From: Membranipora membranacea
Taxonomy: Eukaryota; Bryozoa; Gymnolaemata; Cheilostomatida; Membraniporidae
Length of the DNA stretch: 64,000 bases
NCBI GenBank assembly: GCA_914767715.1
Contig: OU612065.1
Location: 28,396,001-28,460,000, forward strand
Direction of reading: 5' to 3'
Positions 12,501 to 24,117 of the stretch are shown here, piece by piece. The stretch's first letter is position 1, and each line of letters opens with the position of its first letter. Below the pieces are notes generated by a model. The model saw nothing but the letters and a program-made list of their open reading frames with translations, searched no databases and was not told the origin of the DNA. Position numbers and translations under genes: made by a program.

Positions 12501-14335
12501 CATCTCATAGTTATAGATTCTCACCGCAATAATTTTTTTGCCCTGAAGATGAGCCTTGAATGTGATCCTCTCTCCCTGCTTTTTCTCGTCAACTACATAA
12601 TGTATGATACAGCTGGAAATATATAAATCGGAGAATCAGAATCATGGATGTTTGACTAGATACTTGATCTAGCCTTGGCAGGTACAACGATACACTGTTG
12701 GATCACTCACTTGATATGAGAGAGGGATTTTGAGCCAACTAATTCGCTCAAAGTCCTCACTCTTTTGGTCTTTCCAATTTTTTCCCAGATTGTTCACTAG
12801 GGAGAATAAGTTCCATCAGTCAGTAAGCTATAGCGGATTGTGAGTTTTGTAGTTTGTGATTGCAGGACCCCCTGATGATTGTACATCAAATATACCATAA
12901 GATTATACAGAAGATCAAGTATCTGTTATCTTTAGTGAGAGCTCAGCTGCATCTCCTTCATGCCCTCAAAATTTTCCAATTTTGTTTCAGATTTGATTGT
13001 AATTTGAATTAAACATTGGTTAAAAATCATGAGGTCTAGTCATCCCGAGGAATTGCCGGCCCAATGGTGGGTGCCTAAGAGCACGGCAGCAATATCTGAG
13101 CCAATTTTCTCTCATTTAGATGGCAGGTTGGAGCACACCTTGGGGTCCAACGTCCTTCAACACTTGCGTGCGGTGTTCTAACCAGCTGAGTCACCTTCTA
13201 CTAAAAGAGTAATTTAATAAACCAATAAAACTGCAATAAAGTGTGAAAAAAAAGATGTATATTCCCAGAAAAAAACCCAAAGAATGATGGTCAATGGAGA
13301 TGTCCATATTCCCCGCTCCGTTAGCTTGTAAAGTTGATATTCCCAACCCTCTTCTAAAAGTGTAATTTAATAAAACATTAACCGCAATAAAGAGTCAAGA
13401 TTAAATGATTAATACTCCCAGAAAAAAACCCAGGGAATGAATGTCAATTAAGATCTCCATATTCCCACTCGATCAGCTTGTGAAGTTACACTCCCTATCT
13501 AGCACTCCCTATCTCAATCTTGCAGCATACCTAATGTTTGTGACAAAATAAACCAACCAACCAATCCCTACCTAACTGTCAAAAAAGAAACACATACTGT
13601 TTTAATGTAAAACATTGAAATTTTCATCATGTGAAATGTATCAAAACTCAGCTGTGGTCAACAATGAGCTGGTTGAGTCATCCAGCCAGATTACATTCTG
13701 ACTTGGCTATCCTTTGTAACGTAAATATCATGAATAGAAAATGTAACTTTTATCGTATCCACATACAGAGCAAAACATGAGCACAACTTAGAAAGGAAAG
13801 TGAAACTAATGAGAGGGAGTGGGGGTTCATTGGTGAAGCAGACATATACACATACACACATACCCATTGGTGGTGCCAATGAACACATTCTTTGTACAGC
13901 AGTCCAAGGCTACTATCTACAATGAGTAAATAAAATACAATGTTCTACAGGTTTTCTTGGAATAGAAAAAGGCATTTTGGTACAGAGTGGTAATATCAAG
14001 CTCATTTCAGCCTCACATCATTTGTCATACTAGTTACCGACATTGTACATAGATGCAGTGAGGACATTTCTTAAGTTGGAATTTCTGGTCATTCAAACTT
14101 TGATATACTCAAATAGTAAACACCCAAGAAGTTTTTTGCTGTATTTGCTCCTTTGCAAGTATGATTGAGCTACTTGGTTGATAATTTTTACTGCTTAACA
14201 GGTACAATCATTCAAAACATGTCTTACCTCGACTGTAGGGCTGCCAGCTCCAGCACGACTTGCCTCCCCACGGATATCTGTCAGCAGAACATTCCGCTCA
14301 AGGGCCGAGACAAGCTCATAAGCCTTTGTGCTCAT
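3552..14335 (-). CDS. TGFBRAP1: TGFBRAP1/Vps3-like CORVET subunit, N-terminal half (3' end outside window)
   Basis: Coding exons, 5' to 3' on the minus strand: 14335-14228, 13916-13864, 12612-12525, 11005-10820, 10362-10237, 9736-9602, 8778-8618, 4697-4565, 3650-3552. All are bounded by AG/GT and phases join exactly, giving 363 residues. The start MSTKAYELVSALERNVLL resembles the vertebrate TGFBRAP1 N-terminus. Later matches include ALDCCTKNVFIGTTNG, the LFPYDRE segment, the GGPSDLGMFVTTSGISQR segment and DQQQKQ followed by ALVPVPWEKQ. This is the CNH (citron homology) domain, roughly residues 20-290, and the start of the helical repeat region. In the family the protein is the Vps3-type subunit of CORVET, which tethers Rab5-positive early endosomes. 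About 500 C-terminal residues expected for the family are not in the window. The donor after 10820 (GTCTGC) is weak. Identification is from remembered family sequence, not a search. Confidence 0.93.
7209..8017. mobile_element. Foldback element: two 316-bp inverted arms with a 177-bp spacer
   Basis: Arms 7209-7524 and 7702-8017 are inverted copies with no net indels; I counted about six mismatches (about 98% identity). Each arm encodes the same 61-residue open frame reading outwards from the symmetric centre, which is a by-product of the duplication and has no recognisable homology. The outer edge is ATCACAGGTCTACTCC and the inner edge GTTTATAAACACTGG. It sits in the large TGFBRAP1-like intron between exons 8778-8618 and 4697-4565. 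No clear target-site duplication was found. Confidence 0.85.
10101..10145. repeat. Short hairpin palindrome
   Basis: TGGAAAAACACTG is inverted as CAGTGTTTTTCCA, with AGATATATTATTATATCT nearly symmetric between them. Over about 45 bp the stem pairs almost fully. It lies in a TGFBRAP1-like intron (downstream of exon 10362-10237). Confidence 0.7.
11283..11295. repeat. Poly-C/poly-G mononucleotide run
   Basis: An uninterrupted run of about 13 C residues lies within an intron of the TGFBRAP1-like gene. It is a simple-sequence tract. Confidence 0.8.
12736..12805 (-). repeat. Dispersed repeat fragment, partner of the copy at 59.2 kb
   Basis: On the minus strand this reads TTGGAAAGACCAAAAGAGTG then AGGACTTTGAGC, matching 59213-59290 over about 45 bp. 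It lies in a TGFBRAP1-like intron, 124 bp upstream of exon 12612-12525, and is not one of that gene's exons because the flanking exons already join in phase. Confidence 0.5.
13036..13210 (-). repeat. Possible tRNA-derived SINE fragment
   Basis: The minus strand reads GGTGACTCAGCTGGTTAGAA, a good tRNA 5' end with an A box, and about 35 bases later GTTGGACCCCAAGG, a degraded B box. A non-tRNA tail follows. It is weaker than the element near 1.8-2.0 kb, and the tails look different. Confidence 0.45.
13195..13500. repeat. Tandem duplication, about 153-bp unit
   Basis: Two adjacent diverged copies share CTAAAAG-GTAATTTAATAAA at the start, GCAATAAAG, CCCAGAAAAAAACCCA and TCCATATTCCC-CTC near the end. 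Copy 1 is about 13195-13347 and copy 2 about 13350-13500. They lie in an intron of the TGFBRAP1-like gene. Confidence 0.7.
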
Positions 14336-17300
14336 CCTGCTAATTTATGTCAGTGCACCCTGGTACCCTTCCACTGGTTAACTCATACTGCAGTAGAAAT
14401 TCTGCAAACATAATATACAATAATTACGTAATTTAGTAGAGGTTAGTGGTAGTGTGTGAGTGAACAAGCATGCCTAGAGAAGACTTGAATGTGTCCTTCA
14501 ATTTTACCATATGAATTATTTACAGGTGAAAAGGAATTGCTTATTGTAATGAGTGAATGAGGCTCGATAAAACTAGTATATTCATATCAATCACAAAATA
14601 TGAGAGGTTCATAGTCACAATAACCAAATAGCTGAATTCAAGCATTTAAGCAAAGAGAAACCAATAACAATAAGAAGTTAGGCCCTAGATATATCAGTAC
14701 ATCCTGCTAACTATTTCTTGGGTTGTATTGGGGAAGTCTACAGGCCCCTTGTGTTACTAATTTTACATCGGAATTTCTATCAGAAAATAGATTTACAATT
14801 TATAGCACAACTGAATATCAGCAGTGCGTGCTCATTAATTCTGCTAAAATTCTGGGTTCTGGATTCAGTCCCGCACAGCTAATGTATCGGCTGTTTTTGG
14901 GCAAGAGATCCAATGCCAGATCATACAGTACATTTGATTAACCATTATCACCACAAATGTCTTGAATGCCCGGTTAGTGCTATGGAGATTGTGGTGTCAA
15001 ACTTTACCTAGAACACAATAGGTTTGTCATATGCAAAACATTGGCAGTTATCAATAGGTATTTTCAGGAAAGTACCATATGAACTGACATCGATTCACCG
15101 AACCCAACCTATCAGATCCAACAGATTAGCTAGCCCCAAAGACAGCCAATCTACTGGTAAAATTTATACAACCAAGTCGTATATATATGACAGTGGGTAT
15201 TGCTACGGAGTTGGATGAGATCAGACACCCAAAGCCTTGTACCAAAGTGTCAGCAAGGCGCAAGCTTAGATACAGATGCTATGATGGTGGGACAATGTAA
15301 TATCCAGTTGAACCCGTAACAATTTTTGGGATCTCTTCCTTGAAGAAGAATCTAACTTTTGGGCAGTTAGGGCTTTGGAACATATCCTCTTTGCAAACAA
15401 TCCAAACAATATGAATATTGCGGATTTCACACGACATTTCCCTAACATATAACTTTGTGATAGTAGTCGTCTAAGCTGGTACTAGTAGTGAAGTGTTAAA
15501 TTTAATAAGGAGACCAAGATATTGTAATTGGCCTAGTAGACTGTTGGTTGCTTTTAGACCACCAATCATGGTGGTGGAGCTAGCTGGAAATGTAAGATGA
15601 CCTGAACAATTGTTTAAAACTAAACGACACATTGATACTATCAGTCTAGAAAAGAAAGACAGTGGAGCAGAGTATGAGTGCATTTTATTGCAAATACGCC
15701 CACTTTATTTCACCAACTACACATACATATTTTGCAAAAAATTACCCCATCAACTATGTGCATTACATTGCCCAGCCTCTACATTAGTAGGTGCATTGAT
15801 ATAGAAGATCACTCTCACCAACAATTGATCTACACTGACGCGATGACTAAATGAGAAAATGAAAACTTTTTGTCATTTCAGGAAAAAAGTATTGTCCTTG
15901 ACTGTGACCTTCATAATCCATTATTTCACTCTAGATTGTATTCATTATTCAAATATTGGTCTGATGTTGATTGTGTATAGAGCTGCTTTGCCAGCTACTA
16001 CAAGAAAATGGACTCACTGTATGCGAGGTCAAAAGTTCATTGAGTTAAAAATGCAGAATGTAAACAAAATCAATTAATCCAAAATTCACACAAAACGCCT
16101 TGATTTTTTGTCATTAATATCCATGATTATTACATAATTATGTCTGAGAAGCTTGTTTCGTACGTTGTCACATCTGAAAAATGAGTTTGGATGCTACTAC
16201 AGAGAGCAGAAAGCTTCATAACACTGATACAAGGAAGTGGACCACCCAAAATCACATTGTGTCAGCTGGCTCACAAGCAGGTGCTTTTGTTGTGACGTAA
16301 TCAGAGTAGCAGAAGACACCAAAATGGGAGAATGTGGGAGCTTGCTGTGCTTACAGGAAAAGAGATATGTAAGAAAGGAGCTGGCATCCTGGTACAAAAA
16401 GGTTCCTTATGCTATTGGTAAGTAATATAATAATATATTTTATACAGTTGCTTTACATGCGTTCATCTGGTGTGCAGGTCCATCGGTGACATGACAGCTG
16501 CCGCACCCAGATCTTCGGTTGAAACATAATGATATTTTGAGTATGGGAATGGGTCGTTTATTTTTGGTGAGTTAAAACCTCTCGTGATGTATACTCACAG
16601 ATCTAACACAGGTGCACCTATGTACACTCGCCATTCATCCCAGACGCGGTTAGATTGTCGTAGATAGTACCTACCATGAACAAAGGTGATTATTCACCTT
16701 TGTACGTTTCAATCTACATTTTGAGGACCAAAAACTGCCTTTCGACGCATTGAATTCGCTTGTGACCTTAGATAGGAGTCAATGAATTATTGAGAGAAGA
16801 TCCGTTCTAAACAGTCCGGACAACAGCCTCAGCGAAAGTGTTTAGTTGGTGTATGGAGATAATGTTGACGATAACTTTTCTTATCATAAATTTACCATTG
16901 GTTTAATCTAGTGTGTAAGCTTATACTCAGGTATTTTCGTTCCAAACTTCTGCACCTAGCAGCAGCAATTTTTTTCCATTTACACATAGGCCGTAAATCC
17001 TTGTGTCTTATTTTAAACATGAAGATGACTGAGGCTTCCTTGATACCCTTACTTCGTCTGCTGACTTGTTTCATAGTAACAATTGTACAAATTACTGGTA
17101 GCAATGTCATCATGTATTGTCGTCTTTATACAACTTTATAACAAGAACATCAAGCTTTTTCATACATGTAGCCTGGCATAAGACTCGTAGGGTCATCATA
17201 TTGATATGCTGAAAACAAATGGGCCGTGGGCAGCATAAGTTATTTAGATTGTAACAGTTAAATTTTTGTCTGCGTCAAATTTTTAACACATTGATACTAG

Positions 17301-20300
17301 CTAGCCCTCAGTAGGTGACGTGGACGCTGGTCTTGGTCATCAACGGTTTAAACTGGTTGGACTCTGTGAATCACATCACACAAAGCTGTGACTTAAAGAC
17401 AGTGGAACTTTACTTTTTTTTAAAAATGACACTCTGTATGTAATAATAAGTTAGTCATGTGGGTTTTAAAGTTAGCACACGAGTGCAGCCATATTGCCAC
17501 TTATGATTTTTTATCTAGATGAGAGGCCTTTGTTTGAGAGGTATTAATGTGGTTTAGGTGGTCTTAAAGATTAAACTCAGGTATTAAAAAACATGGCAAG
17601 CGACTAACATTAATTGCTTTACATTGTAACTCTTATCTCTTGCCCTATCACAGCAAATGACAACAATGTTTTTTTGTTTTTGTCGATTAACAAGCATCTT
17701 ATTTCTTCATCATGAAGAAGACCCCGAAATAATCAATGCGCAGCCAAAACTAATGCCAGGCATAGTCATCTATCTTTTCCTAAACTAAACAAGGTATACT
17801 AATTCGCATAGAGTTTGGCCATTAGTCAATTAGAATTTGGGAATATATTGATTTTTGGGGTTGAAGCTCTTGTTAGCATATCAATGCCAAAACAGTGAAG
17901 TGCTTGCATAAATGTATTCTTGACAACAGTGATGCAAGCTTTCAGATTTAATTAGCTATGTTATTAACAAATCTCAGCCAGTGTTGCATGTGCCCTTTGT
18001 CGACAGCGAAAGAGAAGAAAGTCTTCGTCTACAACTTGCCCCGCTCCCACTGGCCACTGTCGCTCAAGTGAAGCAATTATTGTCTCATTTCATATGGCCA
18101 CATACAACACTTAAACACTGTGTATGAAAATTTGTCAGAATGTTTAATCATTCCAAGGCAGCTAGATCACATCGGCCGGTGATGTTTGATGCTGAAATTT
18201 ACGAACTTCTTGTCCAGTTTCCAGATGGTTATATATTACTCACTCTGACAAACCCAAGTGCTGCCTCAACTCGGCCACAATCTTACCTTTATCCCTGTTC
18301 GTCTAACTCGTGGACACAAAAAAGTTAATATCATCTTTTAACAGGAGAGTTTCGTTTTTTCTATTTACTGGGCCCAACATCATAGGGTGAACGGGAACGA
18401 TGAATAGGGAAAGGACCGTATGATTTGTCAAATTATTGTTGGGCCAAGGGATTAAAATAAGTAGATTCGAGTAAAACCTGTGCTCGTACAAAAATAAAGC
18501 TGTGAAAAGTCATCAACGCTTGTTGTTGACTGGGGGCCCGATGTAATATGTGATGTGGAAGATGAATTTGAAATTGTGACATATGACAAAATGGACACTG
18601 TGAGACTGAGAGGCCAGCAAAGCTTGAGTTGATAACAACAGTTTTATCACTGCTTACTTATTGATTTTTGACAAAATATCATCTAATTTCTCATTACACC
18701 TTGGTAAGTTTGCTTTAGTTGTATCATGGGAAAATGTTATCGTAGTCCATCCATCATGTTTGCAGAGGATGTGAATCAATCTGGCCATCGAGGCAGAATA
18801 CATTATTACCACTTTCTAAGCAGCAGATCCGTGTCATCTTTCCTCATGTCAGCCGTCAAAATTTCCCAATAACTGACATATTTATTATGTTATTAAAATT
18901 GTCATCACCGTCGTATGCGGCGAGCAGCGTGTGTGTGTGTAGGCCTCGGCTTGATTCACTCGTATGATGCTGCCGATGAGTAACATGGTCAGATAATCAG
19001 GGTAAACAGAATAACGGGTTGTTGATCTTTCCCTTTTCTTAAGATAGATTCTTATCGTATAAGTTTCCAAACCTGCTGCCATATCTTTCGCATATACAAA
19101 TCATTTGAATTATCTACATGCTTCCACAAATCTTTCCTTCTGTGTCACAAGATAAAAGAGGAGAATATTTTCTGCCGGTGACTTGGGTTTAAAACAGGGG
19201 TGACTGATCTGTAAAAGCAATTCACAAGGGCAGGTTACTTCTCCTACCTTATATAAATTATAAAATTCAGAAAGAAGAGTTTCTAGACAGCAACAGTCCA
19301 TCGAGGCTGGGACTTTTTTGTAACATTTCAGACTTTTAGAAGTTAAAATTTGGTCAGATGCAGTCATTTAGGGTCAACTGAAAATTTCAAAAGATGAACT
19401 TGTGAGACTGTGAACTATTCTAACCCTGATGACAAAAAGACTCAGACCAAAGCTAACCACATTCTTTGCACTTGGAAAGGATTTGACAGATTGTCCTAAT
19501 GTATTTTCAAACAAAACTTCTCAGACAAATCAAGAATGCACTAAAATACATACCTTCCAAGGCGTAGCAGTCTAGCTCTAGGTCCCTGCCCTGCAAAACC
19601 GAAGCTACGACAACAGCTTTGACATGTGGTTAAGATGCTCAAAATTCTGAGGTAGGGTGATAAGTATTGCAGTGGACCAGAGGCTTGAAATCAAATGTCA
19701 TTGTCACAAGTAAAGTGTTATGGTTGATTATGACAAACTACCATCATAATTTTCATAAGTAAACCACAAGTTTGGGGATTGGCGGTATGTCCATTCTAAG
19801 CCATAGCTTTTTATGATGATAACGCAGGTGCAATGAAAGGTCTTATGTCTGGCAAAAGAAATATTTAGTGCCATTTAACCTCCGCACAGACGATTTGGGG
19901 TTTAGCTGACATCTCCAAAAAAAGGAACAAAATTACATCACATTGTAAAAGTACGTATCATTGGGTGATGGAGCTAGCACTCATTTTTTGCCAGACAGAT
20001 GCCTAAACTAAGGACTTCGGCCTGGTCTAGTTAGACTAAAGATTTTCTTCTCACCCAAGCGATGTTGGTTACTTATGTATATCATCTTTGTTTGGCTCTG
20101 TCACAGGAAATACTGGTCCATAATTATTGTGTTCTGCAAGAGGATTTTCATTTTGAAACCATTTGCACATCTTTGAGTAAACCATTAAATTAATACACTA
20201 ATTATTGATCTTATTATAATATTAATATGTGTCAGGTAGTAATGTAAAATACCTACATGACTGCAATATTCATACGAGGTACAATACAGCACAGACGGCT

Positions 20301-23300
20301 AAACAAAGAGAACTTCTAGAAGAAAAATAATTAACTTATTTAGGCCACCCTAATAAATCAGGGCGCTCAAAATGTGTCCACAGAGCATTTAATTCCACCG
20401 CTTGTGTCCCTTATCTTCAAAAATCACCAAAAATCATGTTTTGGCTCCGATGATGTAGTTTTGTACCTTCGAAAACAGTGATTTTCTCTGACTATTACTT
20501 CTAATTGAAACCTTAGACATCTCATAAGCTAGTGGCGTTGACTTAGACCTATTTCTTACCTCTTACCTTATTATGTGGGGCGAGGTAACAAGAAGCCCCC
20601 AAAACATGTAAAGCGTGTCTTGAATGGTTTCCTCAGTTACCATGACCCCACCAAATTTGAGATGGGCGCACACATATAGAGATTCAACCTATGGATGGGT
20701 CAACATAATTATTCAGTAATATATTAAATCTTCGCCCCTCGGGTATATTATCTGTTATCTGCCATATAAGCGAGGCAATACAGATCCCTTTTTGCACTTT
20801 GCTCGGTGGAACAGTCCTTATGAGGAAAGTGCCGGTTTTGCTAAACATAATTTTAAAAGATTTATGAATTATTAGTTTTTGTGGTTTTTTGGGCGTGAAG
20901 CCTTCTTATGATTTTTGAGATTATATTCGTGAAGAGAAGAAACCTAAAAAAAGACCCTATAACAAGGCAGGAGGGAGATTATTGTTAGCAGTGAATCGTT
21001 CGAAATCCGTATCGGATTGTTGATACATAGGACTCAAGATATACTCGGTACAAAGAGGAGTTATCTGTCACCTTTAAATGGATGAGAGACAAACGAGACT
21101 CTGAGACATGCAGGAGAGCCTTAAACGATTAATTTTAGCTGTGTAACCACCATTCTCACTCTCGCTCTCTCCGCGTATGCTCAGGGAGGATAGATGAAAT
21201 CTCGAAATTAAAAATTGATTTTAAGGTTTTTCTTTTGAGCTGTATTATGATCTTTATTGAAGGCAAATGCTCTATGCCAGTTAAATACTACCCATTATAG
21301 AGCTTTTATACACTAAGGAAATTGACCACTGTCTTAGCGATGGATTCATCTAAAAAATATTCGTTTAAATAAATTCTGATATTATTTGAAATAAAAAAAA
21401 CTGCAGATGACGCGGCGAAGACATAGCTTATACCCTTTGCATGGTTTTGGGTTAACTTGGCAGTACATTACTGCTCAAACTTTCACTTTGTACACGGGTA
21501 TGCATTTTTTCGTAGGTCTAAGATTGCATTTTTGGCAGAGGAAGAGAAATTGGAAGAAAGTTTTTGACAACGATCATGTTCGTTGATCCAACAAAACTTG
21601 TGTACAAGATAAACAGGTTGAGCTTGCTGTTTGTCTATGAATGAAGCGATGAAATTTTTGTCGAAAAATCTATAGTCGCTGCCGAAGCAGCGACCTGTTG
21701 TCTGCCTCTTCAATGAAATTCTCATCATTGACTGCTTGTTTAAAACAAGCTGCTGCCAGCAAAGTGGCCAAAAATCACATTTAACTCGTTTGTTTTCGTG
21801 ATAGGTTTGGAACTGGTAGCTGATAATTTGGCTGGGAGTTCGAGCGGGCACATAAAGACTCTTCTACTGCCGTTTAATGGTGAGTGATGGCAATCAATCT
21901 TACTCTGCCCAGTTCTTATCTCATCTCTTGTTGGCCTGTCTGAGTGTCAAAACATGTCACCTCACAAAACTTGCACTGGACTCTTCCTGTTTTTATTTCT
22001 GATTTTCTTTATCGAGCGAAGATGACGATGTTCTATCAACGCTTCTGACCTAGCCGCAAGGTTCAAAGTTTTTTTTAATCATTGAATCTTTATTTTGATG
22101 TGTGTATTTTTGTGACATCTTGAAGAGTGGGACATCTTTGTCTCAATGAATTTGTCAAGGTATTACACGCCCTGTCACAGCGGCAGATAACAAAAAATTT
22201 GAGCACTGTCATGACAGCCATCAAAATGATGACTTTCCTTCAGTATAGCGGTGTCAGTGTAAAAATCATTTTCCAGGCTGTCACCTTGATGACCCACAGC
22301 CTGTCATCGAGCACCTGCAAAATTCTATTTACCCCTGTTTTTGCCCCTTGTTTAAATGTTTTTACTTTCCCTGACATGTGTGTGAAGTTTCTCTGGCTGT
22401 CAAAATTAAAACGCAACTTACTGACACAACTTACTTACAACATCACACTTACTGACAGCGGATACACAAAGAAACTTCTTTTGTTTACGTTCAGAGAGAA
22501 AGAAAACAGAAAAAAAGGGTAACTGCTCTTGTTCTACATGTGAGAGTAAGCAGAATTGTGAAATATATTGCCATCGACAATTTATATCCCTAACTGCTTG
22601 TATGCAGATATATACTGCCTCGATCAACATTGTTTTAAAAACATGAGGTAGATTTACTTACAACAAGCTGTATGACAGTATGCGATACATTCATTTATGT
22701 GGCCATCAGTTTTAAACTCCTACACAACCCTCAATCCTCAAAAATATCACCTGTGATTAGGGTTGAACAAGATTTTTAATTTGAATTCCTTAGAATGACA
22801 ATTATGTTTATTTTGGTACTCATAATAGCGTGTGCTGAATTAAACTGAATTGAGAGATTTTTGGCAGGGCTGCGATGTTTTGTGAGCTGAAAATGAGCCC
22901 TTATTTTAGGTTACAGATGACATTCATTGCATAGTCATTAATGAGCCGTAGGTTCTTAATTTCAGCTTGAATAGCTCGTTTGTATGCCGATGCTTTTTCA
23001 AAACCAAACAATCTTTTTGTTCCAGCCCAAATTTTCATTGATAGCATTGAATGAGTAGTAGTTTTGTGGATTCTATAAGGGGCAGGTGTGTTTTACGGCT
23101 TGTAAGATGTCAGTTAAAATCTTGTTCTTTGTTCTTGATTCCGATATCCAATTTACTCTGATGCCCTTTGTCAATAATAAATGAAATTTAGAGCTATGAG
23201 ATCCCATTGGGTAATAACAACAGCCCTCTCTAACTAAAGCATGAAACACATTCGGCAGTGCTTCACAAAACTTCCGCTCATCTAAAGCAGTTATTCAGAT

Positions 23301-24117
23301 TTTTAACTATCAAATCTTGAGTGACTCCTTGAATGCCGATATAAAACAGCCTGTGCTGTCGAACTTCACCCGTGAAGAAACCCCCTTAATATTGGCACAG
23401 TTTGGTAACATAACAAAACACATTAGGTGTTGGGACTGGGAGATCCTAGTTTTGGAATTGCTTAAATACTGATCTAGTGAAAATTCCACTACAAACCGAC
23501 CTGATCAAAATCTTGTAGGCCCCTATCCACACAAAAAGTCTTCATAACAAACCTCTGATTTAGAATGTTGTGACAAAATTAAAATCCTATCATTCTTTGC
23601 ATAATCTCACCAGAAAGCAAACATCCAAAAGTTTTTGAATAATTGCTATTACATGTCGCAGCTTTATGGTTATGATTTCTGAGGAAGGGCCAGCAAACTG
23701 AGCTCAATCACTACATTATTTTATTGCCTTATATTACACTCGTAACCACAATTTGAAAATTATTACCATTTTGAACTGATTAAAATCTGCACTGTCGAAT
23801 TTGGCTGAGCAACCCGCACACCCAAATCCAGCCATTTGTCTTTATTCTCTGCTGGCGGAATTTCTTTTTAGATTGTTTCAGACATCAAATTTCGGTTTAA
23901 TCGTCATTAAAGTAATATGGAGCCAATGTGTCTCCCCAGAACGTATGGAAAATAAACAGCCGACTAAGTAGTTTAATTATTACCAAAATGATTACCTTAG
24001 GAGAGTCTACAGTTTGATAGACAGCCACAATGCTAATTTATTCATTCTAAGTACGTTTGATTATATAACAATTAATTGGATGTTTTTTATGAATAACCTA
24101 TACATTCTTTTTCACAG
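14336..24117. other. Intergenic region between divergent genes
   Basis: About 9.8 kb lies between the start codons of the minus-strand TGFBRAP1-like gene and the plus-strand LCOR-like gene. No exon could be assigned by homology. Untranslated first exons of both genes are expected somewhere here but cannot be placed. Notable contents are a short palindrome at about 16682-16703 (CAAAGGTGA-TCACCTTTG) and the TGACAG cluster at 22172-22458. Open frames of 120-130 codons at 21483-21851 (minus) and 22127-22522 (plus) have no recognised similarity. Confidence 0.6.
22172..22458. promoter_or_regulatory. Cluster of TGACAG/CTGTCA sites (TALE-homeodomain-like)
   Basis: Seven exact copies of TGACAG or its complement lie at 22172, 22206, 22212, 22278, 22301, 22397 and 22453. 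Two of them form the perfect palindrome CTGTCATGACAG (22206-22217). TGACAG is the established core of Meis, Pknox and TGIF homeodomain proteins. The cluster ends 1.66 kb upstream of the first coding exon of the LCOR-like gene. Regulatory function is inferred; an old tandem repeat could also produce the pattern. Confidence 0.4.

Noticed and set aside
21483-21851. 122-codon open frame on the minus strand
   Set aside because: No recognised motif, splice context or neighbour support; length is compatible with chance in 9.8 kb of spacer.
22127-22522. 131-codon open frame on the plus strand
   Set aside because: The frame covers the TGACAG cluster, has no domain similarity, and looks fortuitous.
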